A model generated the notes under the pieces. That model had not been told where the DNA came from. It saw nothing but the letters and a program-made list of their open reading frames with translations, and did not search any database. A stretch of 64,000 nt of DNA, from assembly GCA_903882665.1 (NCBI GenBank), contig CAIRXW010000008.1:62001-126000 (forward strand). The letters run 5' to 3'. Numbering within the stretch: the stretch's first letter is position 1; the number at the start of each line of letters is the position of its first letter. This stretch comes from an uncultured Chlorobiaceae bacterium (GTDB taxonomy: Bacteria > Bacteroidota > Chlorobiia > Chlorobiales > Chlorobiaceae). This document shows positions 37,304-46,919 of the stretch, one piece after another. The position numbers and the translations under genes are program-made.

Positions 37304-38305
37304 TTACGGCTCGTTATGTTGTGATGGCTCGTCTTGTGCAAAGTTCTTTTCAAGATAGAGCGCTACTTTTTCAAGATGCCACATTGGCGTCGAGGTCGCA
37401 CCGCATACGCCTACGGTCGCAACAGTTTTACCGTCACTGTTGCTCAGCCATTCATTTTGCATCTCATCGATATCTTCGATAAAGTAGCTCCGCTGATTTG
37501 CTTCCTTGCAAATAGCATAGAGCACCTGGCCGTTTGAACTTTTTTTACCGGCAACAAAGATGACAACGTCATTGGCAAGGGAGAAGTCATGCAGTTTCTG
37601 GTTGCGGCTCGATACCTGGCGGCATATGGTGTCTTTGAACACCAGTGAAGGCATTCTGCGCACTCCGGTCATGGCTGCGGTAATGTCGATATCGCGGATT
37701 GCCATCCATCCAGCCGCCTCTCTGGAAAGCGCCTGAGCGAAACGTGCTTCAAGATTGGATTTCAGTTCGAAAAACCCTGGCACATCCATGGTGGTCTGGG
37801 ATATAAGGGCGCTTTTCTTTGCCAGGTCAAGCGTTTGTATCTCGTCGGGATCACTGAGGTCGGCATGTTTGATAATGACCGCCTGGTTATTGCACTGCCC
37901 GTTGATGCCGATAACTTCCGGATGGGTATGTTTGCCGTAGATAATGATCTGGTAGCCCAGTTCATGGAGCAACCGTGTCGTGCGCTGCAGCCGGGAGACG
38001 ACAGGACAGGTTGTGTCGGTAACAGCCAGATTGTTCTCTCTGGCAATCCGGTAGGTTGAGGGAGGCTCACCGTGTGCCCTGATCAGGACGCGGGCATTTT
38101 TGAGTTCCCGGAAGTCATTTTCATCAACGGTGACAAGGCCGAGTGCTTCGAGTCGTTTTACCTCGACCTCATTATGGACGACATCTCCGAAAGAGTACAT
38201 TCCACCCTCTTGCTGGAGCTTTTCTTCGGCGACATAGATGGTTCCCTGCACTCCGATGCAGAAGCCTGATGAAGTTCTGTCGAGGTTTACTTTCACGCTG
38301 TGCAC
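37304..38305 (-). CDS. ispH: 4-hydroxy-3-methylbut-2-enyl diphosphate reductase
   Basis: 333 residues, GTG start. The three [4Fe-4S] ligands are Cys16 (SGFCIGV), Cys100 (VTDTTCPVV) and Cys228 (KDTICRQV); the active-site HNEVEV, RAHGEPP and HTHPEV motifs are present. IspH makes IPP and DMAPP at the end of the MEP pathway, feeding carotenoids, chlorophyll tails and quinones. There are about 30 more residues before the third Cys than in short homologues. Confidence 0.95.
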   Translation of the reverse strand: MHSVKVNLDRTSSGFCIGVQGTIYVAEEKLQQEGGMYSFGDVVHNEVEVKRLEALGLVTVDENDFRELKNARVLIRAHGEPPSTYRIARENNLAVTDTTCPVVSRLQRTTRLLHELGYQIIIYGKHTHPEVIGINGQCNNQAVIIKHADLSDPDEIQTLDLAKKSALISQTTMDVPGFFELKSNLEARFAQALSREAAGWMAIRDIDITAAMTGVRRMPSLVFKDTICRQVSSRNQKLHDFSLANDVVIFVAGKKSSNGQVLYAICKEANQRSYFIEDIDEMQNEWLSNSDGKTVATVGVCGATSTPMWHLEKVALYLEKNFAQDEPSQHNEP

Positions 38306-38374
38306 ATTAGAGAGGTCAATAGGGAAAAGTCAAAAGTAACAACTATGACGATAAAAATGACAAAAGCTATTTTT

Positions 38375-39196
38375 TTATACCTCTACCAGTTCAACGTCCG
38401 GCATTGCTGAGCCCATGAAGAGCTGATAGAGCATACTGAATTTCTGGGGCAGATCGCTGACCAGCAGATGCGGAGTGGATTCTGTCAGGGTGGATGCAAG
38501 CAGCCCCGATTCCATCAGGAGCTCTTTGGTTCTGAGGGCAACCGCTTCAGCCGAATCGATGATAGCGATGTCAGGCCCGACGGTCTCTTCAATCACCTTG
38601 CGAAGAATCGGATAGTGTGTGCAGCCGAGAACCAGCGTATCGATTCCCTTTTTAGTGATCTCTGAAAGATACTCTGCTGCGACAAGTTTTGTTGCCGGAT
38701 GGTCGATAAAGCCCTCCTCTGCCAGCGGAACAAAAAGAGGGCAGGCTTGCGAGATGACCTCTATCTCCTCATTGAGCTGGTTGATGGCCAGACCATAGGC
38801 ATTTGAAGAGACCGTCGCCTGGGTGCCGATAACGCCGATGCGGTTGTTTCTTGTTACCTCGGCAGCCAGTCTCGCGCCAGCCTTCAGAACTCCTGTGACA
38901 GGAATGTGACCGCATGATTTTTCAACGACATCAAGGGCCAGTGCAGAGACCGTATTGCAGGCAACAATGATTATTTTCGGTTGATAGCGCATGAGCATGG
39001 CCGTATCATCGGCGGCATACTTTCTGACGGTCACCTGCGACTTTGTGCCGTAGGGTACCCGTGCGGTATCACCGAAGTAGAGAATCCGCTCAAAAGGAAG
39101 GGCGGCCTGTATCGCCTTGACAACAGTCAGTCCTCCAATACCGGAGTCAAAAATACCAATAGGGCTATTGTTCAATTGACAATTGACAATTGACAA
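38375..39196 (-). CDS. murI: Glutamate racemase
   Basis: 273 residues. [31 protein letters not shown], the two catalytic cysteines Cys80 (VACNTVSA) and Cys192 (LGCTHYPIL) and [10 protein letters not shown] are all present. MurI supplies D-glutamate for peptidoglycan. The start is uncertain: a TTG at 39196 lies inside a heptamer repeat tract, while a TTG at 39175 (reading [12 protein letters not shown]) is nearer the family start; no ATG is available. Confidence 0.93.
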   Translation of the reverse strand: MSIVNCQLNNSPIGIFDSGIGGLTVVKAIQAALPFERILYFGDTARVPYGTKSQVTVRKYAADDTAMLMRYQPKIIIVACNTVSALALDVVEKSCGHIPVTGVLKAGARLAAEVTRNNRIGVIGTQATVSSNAYGLAINQLNEEIEVISQACPLFVPLAEEGFIDHPATKLVAAEYLSEITKKGIDTLVLGCTHYPILRKVIEETVGPDIAIIDSAEAVALRTKELLMESGLLASTLTESTPHLLVSDLPQKFSMLYQLFMGSAMPDVELVEV

Positions 39197-39214
39197 CTGA
39201 CAACTGACAACTGA
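39173..39214. repeat. Heptamer tandem repeat over the murI start
   Basis: Six exact seven-base units: three CAATTGA then three CAACTGA, with a partial CAGG after. It covers the possible start codons of murI on the other strand. Similar seven-base repeats are known in cyanobacteria and other photosynthetic bacteria (general knowledge). Confidence 0.9.
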
Positions 39215-39269
39215 CAGGTTACAAGTATTCGCTGTCTATTATCCATTGTCTATTGTCTCATTACTGAAA

Positions 39270-40361
39270 CTATACATTAAAACGAAAAACAATCACATCG
39301 CCATCCTTGACAATATACTCTTTTCCTTCCGAGCGGAGCTTGCCTGCCACCTTGACTTTCTGTTCTGAACCGAGTTCAATAAGGTCGCGATAGCACATCA
39401 CTTCAGCCCGGATAAACCCTTTTTCAAAATCAGAATGGATTGCTCCTGCGGCTTCCGGAGCGGCGGCTCCCTTGCGGATGGTCCATGCATGAACCTCTTT
39501 TTCTCCAGCAGTAAAATACGTCTGCAAGCCGAGCAGGTCGTAGGCCGTCTTGATCAGCCGGTCGAGCCCGGAAAGGTGAAGCCCGAGGCTTTCAAGAAAT
39601 TCAGGCCTCTCCTCTTCCGGCAGTTCAGCAATCTCAGCCTCTGTTTTGGCGCTGATAATCAGCATTTTTGAGCCGGATGCCGCGGCGATTTGGGCAACCC
39701 TTTCGGTATAGCTGTTTCCGTCCGGAAGGTCGGTTTCGGCAACATTGGCCGCAAAGAGAATTGGTTTTGACGTAAGGAGGAAGAATTGTCTGGCAACTGC
39801 CAGCTCTTCCGGGCGCTCAATTATTTTGCGGACGGGAATACCTTCGCTGAGGCCGCTGATAATCTTCTCGGCCACGTCAAGTTGCAGCAGCAGATCCTTA
39901 TCCTTTTTGGCATTTTTTTTGAGCCGTTCAATCCTTTTTTCCATGCTGTCGAGATCGGCGAGCATGAGCTCAGTTTCAATGGTGATGATGTCGTCAGCCG
40001 GGTCTATTCTCCCTTCGACGTGAATGATATTGTCGTCATCAAAACAGCGGACAACATGCACAATGGCGTCAACCTCCCTGATATGCGAGAGGAACTGGTT
40101 TCCGAGTCCTTCGCCCTTGCTTGCCCCTTTGACCAGCCCGGCGATATCGACAATTTCAAGGGTTGCGGGCACCAGTGTCGGGGTTTTAACCACATCGGCA
40201 ATCTGCTGCATCCGTTCATCCGGCACAAGGACTGTTCCGACATTGGGTTCGATGGTGCAGAAAGGATAATTTGCCGCTTCAGCCTGTTTGGCCGTGATGG
40301 CATTGAAAAGCGTAGACTTTCCGACATTTGGCAATCCGACAATGCCGCAACGAAGTGACAT
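39270..40361 (-). CDS. ychF: Redox-regulated ATPase YchF (Obg family)
   Basis: 363 residues from the ATG at 40361 ([20 protein letters not shown]). P-loop GLPNVGKS, switch region [30 protein letters not shown] and a C-terminal TGS-like domain ([25 protein letters not shown], ending [10 protein letters not shown]). The G4 motif is the non-canonical NVAE (ANVAETDL), typical of YchF, which prefers ATP. It binds ribosomes and is linked to oxidative stress responses in other bacteria. Confidence 0.95.
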   Translation of the reverse strand: MSLRCGIVGLPNVGKSTLFNAITAKQAEAANYPFCTIEPNVGTVLVPDERMQQIADVVKTPTLVPATLEIVDIAGLVKGASKGEGLGNQFLSHIREVDAIVHVVRCFDDDNIIHVEGRIDPADDIITIETELMLADLDSMEKRIERLKKNAKKDKDLLLQLDVAEKIISGLSEGIPVRKIIERPEELAVARQFFLLTSKPILFAANVAETDLPDGNSYTERVAQIAAASGSKMLIISAKTEAEIAELPEEERPEFLESLGLHLSGLDRLIKTAYDLLGLQTYFTAGEKEVHAWTIRKGAAAPEAAGAIHSDFEKGFIRAEVMCYRDLIELGSEQKVKVAGKLRSEGKEYIVKDGDVIVFRFNV

Positions 40362-40467
40362 AAAAAAAATATTTGTTGAGTGAGAGGCCAAAAACAATGG
40401 TTTTAACATGTAACCAATATGTTTGGAAAAAGCAAATATTTTTTATAAAATAGCAGGCTAAATCAAA

Positions 40468-41183
40468 ATGCCATTGTTCAACAGGAAACAGGAAAAAAAC
40501 GTATCATTATTGCTCTTGACGGGCCGGCAGCATCCGGAAAAAGTACTACAGCACGGAGAGTAGCCGAGCGCCTTGGTTATACCTATATCGACACCGGTGC
40601 CATGTACCGGAGCGTAACCCTCAAGGCCCTCCAGCGGGGCGTCATGGATAGTCTGCGCCATTCCTCCGAAAGTGTTTCCGGTTTGCTCCACGATATTACC
40701 ATACAATTTGACGGGGACCATGTTTTTCTTGATGGCCGTGATGTTACTGCCGAGATCAGGGAGAACCGGGTAAGCCGTGAGGTCAGTTTTATCAGTTCAC
40801 TCAAGCCGGTGCGCGACAGGCTCAGGGAGATGCAGCAGGAGCTTGGGCGGCAGGGGTGCGTTGTGATGGATGGGCGGGATATCGGCACAGTCGTCTTCCC
40901 CGATGCTGAACTGAAAATTTTTCTTGTGGCCGATGCTCGCGAAAGAGCAAAACGGCGCCATGCAGAACTACTGGCAAAGTCTCATGACGGCATTGAGTTA
41001 CCGGCTCTTGATACCCTTGAAGAGGAGATAAGGAGTCGGGATCGCGATGATGCTGAGCGGGAGCATGCTCCCTTGAAAAAACATCCTGACGCACACGAAA
41101 TTGATACAACTGATTTAACTATCGATCGTCAGGTCGATATGGTCTGTAACCTTGCGCTGGAAAGAGAAAAGGTGGACGGCTGA
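40468..41183 (+). CDS. cmk: Cytidylate kinase, with an unusual 5' end
   Basis: The family body is clear: [72 protein letters not shown] and ATDTERAxRR-like [15 protein letters not shown] phosphorylates CMP and dCMP. The frame of this body is open only from 40449 and has no ATG, GTG or TTG before Met at 40602, which is far inside the fold. The best start, ATG at 40468 with AGCAGG upstream, is one base out of frame; it would join the body if the A7 run at 40493-40499 were read as A8. Otherwise a rare ATT start at 40473 is possible. rpsA follows after about 110 bases. Confidence 0.85.
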
Positions 41184-41293
41184 ATAACTCCGGAATTTAT
41201 TTGCAGGACAATTGTTTCATTAACCCTAAAACCGCCAGGCCGATATCTCTCGCGGCCGGCTGGCTAACTTACACGAGAGGAAGGAAAAAATTA

Positions 41294-43069
41294 ATGGCAG
41301 AAGCATTCTCACAGGAAAAAAAGGTCAAGGAAAGACCAGCAAGAAAAAAACTCAAATTTTTTGCGCACTACGAGCCAGCCGAACTTGCGTTGATGGAGCA
41401 GCTTTATTCAAGCACGCTCAATGAAATCACCGAAGATGAAATTATCAAGGGCCGGATCGTCTCGATATCCAACAAGGATGTCACCATCGATGTTGGCTTC
41501 AAATCGGAAGGTATTGTTTCGCTGCTTGAATTCAGGGCCGAAGATGAGGTCAAGGTAGGCGATGATGTTGAAGTCTATCTTGAGAACATCGAAGACAAGA
41601 TGGGACAGCTCATTCTTTCAAAGAAGAAAGCTGACGTTCTGAGAATCTGGGATCGTATCTATGATTCAATCGAAAACGATACCATTATCAATGGCAAGAT
41701 TATCAATCGTGTCAAGGGTGGTATGACGGTTTCCCTTTCCGGTGTCGAAGCCTTCCTTCCCGGTTCGCAGATTGATGTCAAGCCGGTTCGTGATTTCGAC
41801 GCTCTTGTCGGTCAGACTATGGACTTCAGGGTTGTCAAAATCAATCCGGTTACACAGAATATTGTTGTTAGCCATAAAGTTATTCTCGAGGAGGCTTATG
41901 CCGCCCGCCGTGAAGAGATGCTTGCCAATATCAAGGTGGGCATGGTTCTTGAAGGTACAGTCAAGAACATTACCGACTTCGGTATTTTTGTCGATCTTGG
42001 CGGTCTGGATGGTCTGGTACACATTACCGACATCACCTGGGGCAGAATCAACCATCCTTCCGAGGTTGTTGATCTTGACCAGCCGATCAAGGTTGTGGTT
42101 GTCGGCTTTGACGAGAACACCAAGCGTGTTTCGCTTGGCATGAAGCAGCTTGAGTCTCACCCGTGGGAAAATATTGAGATCAAGTATCCTGTCAGCTCGA
42201 AAGCACAGGGCCGCGTTGTCTCTATTACCGATTACGGCGCTTTTGTCGAAATCGAGAAGGGTATTGAGGGACTTGTCCACATCTCCGAGATGAGCTGGAC
42301 ACAGCACATCAAGCATCCGGGTCAGTTTGTCACTCTTGGCCAGGAGGTCGAATGTGTGATTCTCAATATCGACAAGGATCATACCAAGCTCTCCCTCTCC
42401 ATGAAACGGGTGAACGAGGATCCATGGATTGCCCTTTCTGAAAAATATATTGAAGGCTCCCTGCACAAGGGCAGTGTCAGCAATATCACTGATTTCGGTG
42501 TTTTTGTTGAGCTTGAGCCCGGTGTTGATGGTCTTGTTCATATTTCTGACCTTTCATGGACCAAGAAAATCCGCCATCCAAGTGAGCTGGTCAAAAAGAA
42601 CCAGGAACTGGAAGTCAAGGTTCTCAAGTTTGACGTCCATGCCCGCCGCATTGCTCTTGGCCACAAACAGATCAACCAGGATCCCTGGGACGAGTTTGAG
42701 CAGAAGTATGCCGTAGGTGCAGAGACTCCGGGAGAGATCTCACAGATCATCGAGAAGGGCGTTATTGTTATTCTGCCTGGTGATGTTGACGGTTTTGTGC
42801 CGGTATCACACCTGCTTCAGGGTGGGGTAAAAGATATCCATTCATCGTTCAGCATTGGTGATGCACTGCCGCTTCGCGTCATTGAATTTGACAAGGAGAA
42901 CAAGCGCATCATCCTCTCGGCCCTTGAGTACTTCAAGGACAAGAACAAGGAAGAGATCGAAGCCTACCTGGCTGCTCATCCCAATGAGAAAAAGGAGATT
43001 GAGGCAGCTACGGCTGAACTCGAGCCTCCGGTCAAATCCTCCGAGAAAAAAGTCAGCGAAAGAGTGTAG
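41294..43069 (+). CDS. rpsA: 30S ribosomal protein S1
   Basis: 591 residues from the ATG at 41294 ([13 protein letters not shown]), preceded by GAGAGGAAGG. Six S1 RNA-binding domains are visible, starting [97 protein letters not shown] and [21 protein letters not shown]1 helps mRNA bind the ribosome. The 110-base stretch after cmk probably contains its leader. An intrinsic terminator follows at 43106. Confidence 0.96.
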   Translation: MAEAFSQEKKVKERPARKKLKFFAHYEPAELALMEQLYSSTLNEITEDEIIKGRIVSISNKDVTIDVGFKSEGIVSLLEFRAEDEVKVGDDVEVYLENIEDKMGQLILSKKKADVLRIWDRIYDSIENDTIINGKIINRVKGGMTVSLSGVEAFLPGSQIDVKPVRDFDALVGQTMDFRVVKINPVTQNIVVSHKVILEEAYAARREEMLANIKVGMVLEGTVKNITDFGIFVDLGGLDGLVHITDITWGRINHPSEVVDLDQPIKVVVVGFDENTKRVSLGMKQLESHPWENIEIKYPVSSKAQGRVVSITDYGAFVEIEKGIEGLVHISEMSWTQHIKHPGQFVTLGQEVECVILNIDKDHTKLSLSMKRVNEDPWIALSEKYIEGSLHKGSVSNITDFGVFVELEPGVDGLVHISDLSWTKKIRHPSELVKKNQELEVKVLKFDVHARRIALGHKQINQDPWDEFEQKYAVGAETPGEISQIIEKGVIVILPGDVDGFVPVSHLLQGGVKDIHSSFSIGDALPLRVIEFDKENKRIILSALEYFKDKNKEEIEAYLAAHPNEKKEIEAATAELEPPVKSSEKKVSERV

Positions 43070-43105
43070 AATAAAGAACTCTTTCTCTGGTTACACGCAG
43101 TAATG

Positions 43106-43141
43106 AAAAAAGCCTTCTCTGTTTCAGGGAAGGCTTTTTTT
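43106..43141 (+). terminator. Intrinsic terminator of rpsA
   Basis: AAAAAAGCCTTC pairs with GAAGGCTTTTTT around an 11-base loop and ends in a run of seven T. Confidence 0.93.
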
Positions 43142-43253
43142 GTTTCAGCTTGAAGATGAGTTACACGATGATACGTGACAAGTGTTGAGAAAAATGTATA
43201 GGTGCCGGGGTTCAATCAGGTGACAGAGCATAAATACGGTATATGGGGTAATT

Positions 43254-44222
43254 TCAGACTACCAACGACTCAAGTGATGCTTGTCTTGTTGCGCGAGTTG
43301 CTGTTACCTCCAGAAATTTATAGGGTGCCGTTCCCGAAGCAAGTAGAACATTGGCATATCCATGATCCTTAATGTAATCGACGGCCCTGTTCAATCGTCC
43401 TGGAGTCAACTGCGTGTGTTGTTGGAGTTTGGAACCATCCGTATTCTCAAGGGCGGCAACTGCACTACGTACAACTTTGACATCGTCACGAGGACTATAA
43501 GTCAAAAAGTCACTCAAAGCGTGAAAGAGCAGGTATGTGGCTTTGACAAACCCGAAATCAAATGGATGTGTACCCATGTGATCAATTGTTTCAGCAAGTC
43601 CCTGTGACTCCAATTCGTCCACGGCATCATTAACCTCTGCAGGTGTGAAGCCAAGAGTCGTAGCGAGATCATTGTTACGAATGTTTTGGAGGAATGGCTT
43701 ATCAACATCTGTCTCTTTGAGAAGGTAAAGTCCGACAGTTGAGGCAATTCGAGATAACCCGGCAACTGGCTCTATGATATTCTGCAAGTACGCTGGCGTT
43801 TCACCAAGTTGCGGTTTATCCGATACTCCAGCCAGAACGTTGAGGATTTCCCGCACACCACCTTCAAAATCATTTCGCATATCTATCCAGTGCAGTGTTC
43901 GGAGTGCGGGCGGAATTTCTACCTTTTCCTTGAGGATTGGGATAACCCGAGTCAGATCCTGTATACGGCTAATTGTTGCAAAATTTAGTTCCTCGCGAAC
44001 CCATTTAGAAAGAGCACTCTCCTTTGAGAGCACAATAGCAAATGCTGAAGCATTGGCAAGCCCTTCTTCAAATATCTTGCTGACTATCGAATCGCCTGGT
44101 TGAATTTCCCATTTGTCAAACCATACATCCTGTCCTTGATTCATAAGTTCGCTTGCCAAGCGATCAGCAAAATCACGATCCTTATGGGAATGGCTAATGA
44201 ACAGCTTCTTACCTAAGATCAT
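43254..44222 (-). CDS. TIR-domain protein with winged-helix-like C-terminus (candidate defence NADase)
   Basis: 322 residues. Residues 1-135 form a TIR domain (TIR_2 type): KKLFISHSHKDRDFADRLA, the WFDKWEIQPGDS loop with Glu39 at the expected NADase catalytic position, FAIVLSKESALSKWVREEL and VIPILKE. The rest (about 150-322) is helical and looks like two winged-helix units (FLQNIRNNDLATTLGFTPAE, VNDAVDELESQGLAETID; and QLTPGRLNRAVDYIKDHGY), a likely sensor or regulatory part. Bacterial TIR proteins cleave NAD, either to kill the cell or to make a cyclic nucleotide signal (family knowledge). Its start codon overlaps the end of the upstream two-TM gene by 14 bases, so the two are coupled. Function as a defence pair is inferred. 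Confidence 0.85.
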   Translation of the reverse strand: MILGKKLFISHSHKDRDFADRLASELMNQGQDVWFDKWEIQPGDSIVSKIFEEGLANASAFAIVLSKESALSKWVREELNFATISRIQDLTRVIPILKEKVEIPPALRTLHWIDMRNDFEGGVREILNVLAGVSDKPQLGETPAYLQNIIEPVAGLSRIASTVGLYLLKETDVDKPFLQNIRNNDLATTLGFTPAEVNDAVDELESQGLAETIDHMGTHPFDFGFVKATYLLFHALSDFLTYSPRDDVKVVRSAVAALENTDGSKLQQHTQLTPGRLNRAVDYIKDHGYANVLLASGTAPYKFLEVTATRATRQASLESLVV

Positions 44223-44784
44223 AGAGTACCTCCTTTACGCGCTGCAAGTCAACTGACGTACGAACGACAAGGTTCATCGGGCGTAGTCCACCATTCGAAT
44301 GTTCTTTAATATGTGACGGATTCATTTTTCCAATGGGGGTAGCTTGGTATGCACCTTTTGAGTTTCGAGAATTAATTCGGATAAGAGCGAGAGGCACTTC
44401 GGCCTCACCCATCCTCTTGTGAACGTCAATCACAGAGCCAACAGGAAGATCAACGTCTCCATTAAGAATGAATACCCTTCCTTCTGATACGTCCCGATTG
44501 CGTTCCAATGATGATACACACAGGCCTTCCAATTGGCCAATGTACAACTGATATCCTTGACTAACCGTAGAGAGGGTAATAAAGAGCATGATAAGAACAA
44601 TGAAGGTGATTGTCATGATCATTGCTCCGTTTAGAGTAATACCTTGTGATGGTGTGACGTACATTGCGAGGATTGAAGCACATCCGGTAAGCGCTGCCCA
44701 CCAGTAGCGAAAAAACGGGTTAAACAGGAAGAGGAGGTAGCTACTCTTCGTAGATATTGTTGATTCTTGCTTTAGGTAGGCCAT
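44209..44784 (-). CDS. Two-TM membrane protein coupled to the TIR gene
   Basis: 191 residues. TM1 at about 27-44 (YWWAALTGCASILAMYVT) and TM2 at about 52-72 (NGAMIMTITFIVLIMLFITL) form a hairpin with a very short loop. The remaining ~115 residues face the cytoplasm and are beta-rich (GRVFILNGDVDLPVGSVIDV, EVPLALIRINS, GAYQATPIGKMNPSHI). The layout (two N-terminal TM helices, then a beta domain) recalls membrane effectors of nucleotide-signalling defence systems such as Cap15, but no sequence match is claimed. Its last codons overlap the TIR start, so both are made from one transcript. Confidence 0.7.
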   Translation of the reverse strand: MAYLKQESTISTKSSYLLFLFNPFFRYWWAALTGCASILAMYVTPSQGITLNGAMIMTITFIVLIMLFITLSTVSQGYQLYIGQLEGLCVSSLERNRDVSEGRVFILNGDVDLPVGSVIDVHKRMGEAEVPLALIRINSRNSKGAYQATPIGKMNPSHIKEHSNGGLRPMNLVVRTSVDLQRVKEVLYDLR

Positions 44785-44890
44785 ATTTTTCTTTCAGCAT
44801 AGTTTAAAAAGGGTTTTACGAAAAGCTCCATCATGAACTAACAACCTGATTGTTTCTGACAGATCGACCCGTCAAACATGAAATCAATCC

Positions 44891-45028
44891 TTATTCTGCT
44901 GCCTGAGTAACATGGCTTTTCGGCTTTTTTTGGATAGTTAATTCCTCTTCAAGCCTTTGCTTCCATTTTGTGTAATTGAAGCGTTTCCTTTGAATTAAGG
45001 CAATGAACTCCACTACCGCATTGCAAAT
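44891..45028 (-). pseudogene. Remnant of an unrecognised coding sequence
   Basis: A 45-codon open stretch without a start codon other than a GTG at 45013 reads VEFIALIQRKRFNYTKWKQR, then LEEELTIQKKPK and a stop at 44891-44893. Codon-like composition and a regular charged helix suggest a real C-terminal fragment, bounded upstream by TAG. The family is unknown. It lies between the TIR pair and HicAB. Confidence 0.3.
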
Positions 45029-45088
45029 CTATGTCAGGACGGGTTGTTCCCATCTATCCGTTTCTGGCCTGCTTTGTTCCAAAGTATT

Positions 45089-45310
45089 TCAGGCATACAT
45101 AAGGCGACGACCTTTAGGTTCGGGAATTTGGTCACCGAACTCTGTTGCCGTATCTATCCAAAGCTGGATAGCCTCATGTATATTCGCGAGGGCCTCTTCC
45201 TGTGATGCGCCATGTGCCATGCAACCCGGAAGTTCCGGGATTTCAGCAATAAAAGCACTATCCTCTTTGCTCCAGTATAATATGATCTCATATTTGTACG
45301 TCATTTTCAT
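45089..45310 (-). CDS. hicB: HicB-type antitoxin
   Basis: 73 residues. The fold is the partial RNase-H-like HicB domain: YKYEIILYWSKEDSAFIAEI, PELPGCMAHGASQEEALANI, HEAIQLWIDTA. There is no C-terminal DNA-binding domain, as in short HicB forms. The reading start overlaps the end of hicA by about 20 bases (45310, or 45304 for the second Met). It should bind and block HicA. The gene pair order is hicA then hicB. Confidence 0.88.
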   Translation of the reverse strand: MKMTYKYEIILYWSKEDSAFIAEIPELPGCMAHGASQEEALANIHEAIQLWIDTATEFGDQIPEPKGRRLMYA

Positions 45311-45554
45311 CCGCCAAATGGTATTTAATGATTATAAATCTGACTTGTCGAACCTGATATGGCTTTGCTTTACTGCCATCCCGCTGTAGATTTAATTTTT
45401 CTTCGATGCCTTCCTTTCGGTAAACATGATGGCTGCCACGTATTCGTTCATCAAATCCTGAACAAAGCAACAATGTCCGAAGATCATCAAATGGAATATT
45501 TGCATCTGACGTTCCACGAAGAATCTTGTCGATTAATCGGTCATATTTCCCCAT
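45288..45554 (-). CDS. hicA: HicA-type mRNA interferase toxin
   Basis: 88 residues. The HicA double-stranded-RNA-binding-like fold is recognised from the start helix (DKILRGTSDANIPFDDLRTL), LLLCSGFDERIRGSHHVYRK with the catalytic His in GSHH, and VRQVRFIIIKYHL. HicA cleaves mRNA; HicB blocks it. The pair looks intact, in contrast to the decayed TA genes at 3311-4608. Confidence 0.85.
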   Translation of the reverse strand: MGKYDRLIDKILRGTSDANIPFDDLRTLLLCSGFDERIRGSHHVYRKEGIEEKLNLQRDGSKAKPYQVRQVRFIIIKYHLADENDVQI

Positions 45555-45560
45555 ACAACT

Positions 45561-45903
45561 CTTGATGTATCGTTATCCACAAACCGCATGACCTTGATAA
45601 TAGTGCCTAAGCCCAATACTGAAAAAAGCAGATGGTTGTTTTCTGTATGGTTAAATGCTATCAAATCTTTTTTAAATAAAAAGATAAATGATGGTAAAGC
45701 GTACCTGAAGCTGATTAATACCGCCAGTATAAACCGCAAATTTGATTACTCTGTCAATGTAGTTGATTGCATTATTTTTTCAACAATTTCTCTGTCTCAA
45801 ATAATCATCGGATACCGGAAATCCCTGTGGTATGTCGGACAGGTGCGTGTTTAGTGTGCTGTTTGATAGGTGTCGGTTGAGCTGACGCTTAAAACCGCTT
45901 GTT
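45561..45903. other. Gene-free AT-rich stretch before era
   Basis: About 340 bases. Frames at 45588-45854 (plus) and 45533-45739 (minus) lack motifs and ribosome binding sites. It probably marks the edge of the accessory patch. Confidence 0.45.
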
Positions 45904-46821
45904 CTAATAACCGTAACTTTTCAAAAGGTTGTTTTTCTTTCGCCAGTCAGGGCGTACCTTGATGAAAAGCTCAAGAAAAACAGGGCGGCCAAGCATCTCT
46001 TCAATATCTTTTCGTGCTGTCTGGCCAAGTTTTTTAAGGGCGGCGCCTTTGCTGCCAATCAGAATCTGTTTCTGGGTTTCGCGTTCAACGATAACCGAGC
46101 AGCGGATAAGATCCTTTCTGGTTGGATCGTTTTCGTGCTGCTCCTTGAACTCATCAATAACCACTTCGGTAGAGTAGGGCACCTCACGACCGTAAAGCAG
46201 AAATATTTTTTCGCGTATGATTTCACTCACAAAAAAACGTTCCGGAGCGGTACTGAGCGTATCTTCGGGATAGAGCGGATAGTTGAGAGGCAGAAACGGC
46301 TGGATTGCCTCGATAAGCTGCGGGAGGTTAGTTGCCTTCAATGCCGAAACCGAGAGGACGGCAGCCGGGTTCCAGGTGTTTCTGATAAACTCTTCAGCCT
46401 GCTGTTGACGCTCTCTGGTCACAAGATCGCATTTGTTGAGCACGGCAATAAAGGGTTTTCCCGCAGGTTTCAGCCACTCATTGAAAAGCTCTTCGGCGAA
46501 TGGCCGGTCAAAAAAATCTTTTTTGCCTGAAAAGGGGAGGAGCGCAAGGACGACATCTGCGTCCTTGAGGGTATCGCGAATGACTCCAAGCATTGATTCA
46601 TGAAGTTTCTGCTGCGGCTTCATGATTCCGGGCGTATCGAGAAAGATAATCTGGCACTTGTCGTTGTGGTAGATGCCGGTAATTTTTTTTCTCGTAGTTT
46701 GCGGCTTATGTGTTACAATAGAGAGCTTGTAGTCGAGCAGTTCGTTCAGCAGGGTTGACTTGCCTGCATTGGGCGGTCCGATAATTATCGCGAAACCGCA
46801 GGAAAAAGGAGAGGATGCCAT
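45904..46821 (-). CDS. era: GTPase Era
   Basis: 305 residues. G1 GPPNAGKS at 15-22, switch region [14 protein letters not shown]3 DTPG at 62-65, G4 NKCD and SALK (G5), then a C-terminal KH domain with the [19 protein letters not shown] loop. Era binds 16S rRNA and helps 30S assembly. It is divergent from rodA. Confidence 0.96.
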   Translation of the reverse strand: MASSPFSCGFAIIIGPPNAGKSTLLNELLDYKLSIVTHKPQTTRKKITGIYHNDKCQIIFLDTPGIMKPQQKLHESMLGVIRDTLKDADVVLALLPFSGKKDFFDRPFAEELFNEWLKPAGKPFIAVLNKCDLVTRERQQQAEEFIRNTWNPAAVLSVSALKATNLPQLIEAIQPFLPLNYPLYPEDTLSTAPERFFVSEIIREKIFLLYGREVPYSTEVVIDEFKEQHENDPTRKDLIRCSVIVERETQKQILIGSKGAALKKLGQTARKDIEEMLGRPVFLELFIKVRPDWRKKNNLLKSYGY

Positions 46822-46919
46822 GGAACTTTTTTTGTGAAAGGTTCAGTCTGTTGAAACAACACTGACTATACTAAATTAAGCTCTCTCATGAAATAAAAAA
46901 GGGGTAACTCAATACTCGA

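Noticed and set aside
43254-44222. Classical Thoeris (ThsB/ThsA) system
   Set aside because: The TIR gene has an extra winged-helix-like part and the neighbour is a two-TM protein, not a SIR2-SLOG ThsA; the SIR2 gene at 828 is 40 kb away and has TPR, not SLOG.
45588-45854. 88-residue plus-strand frame before era
   Set aside because: No motif, no ribosome binding site and biased AT-rich composition; left as intergenic.
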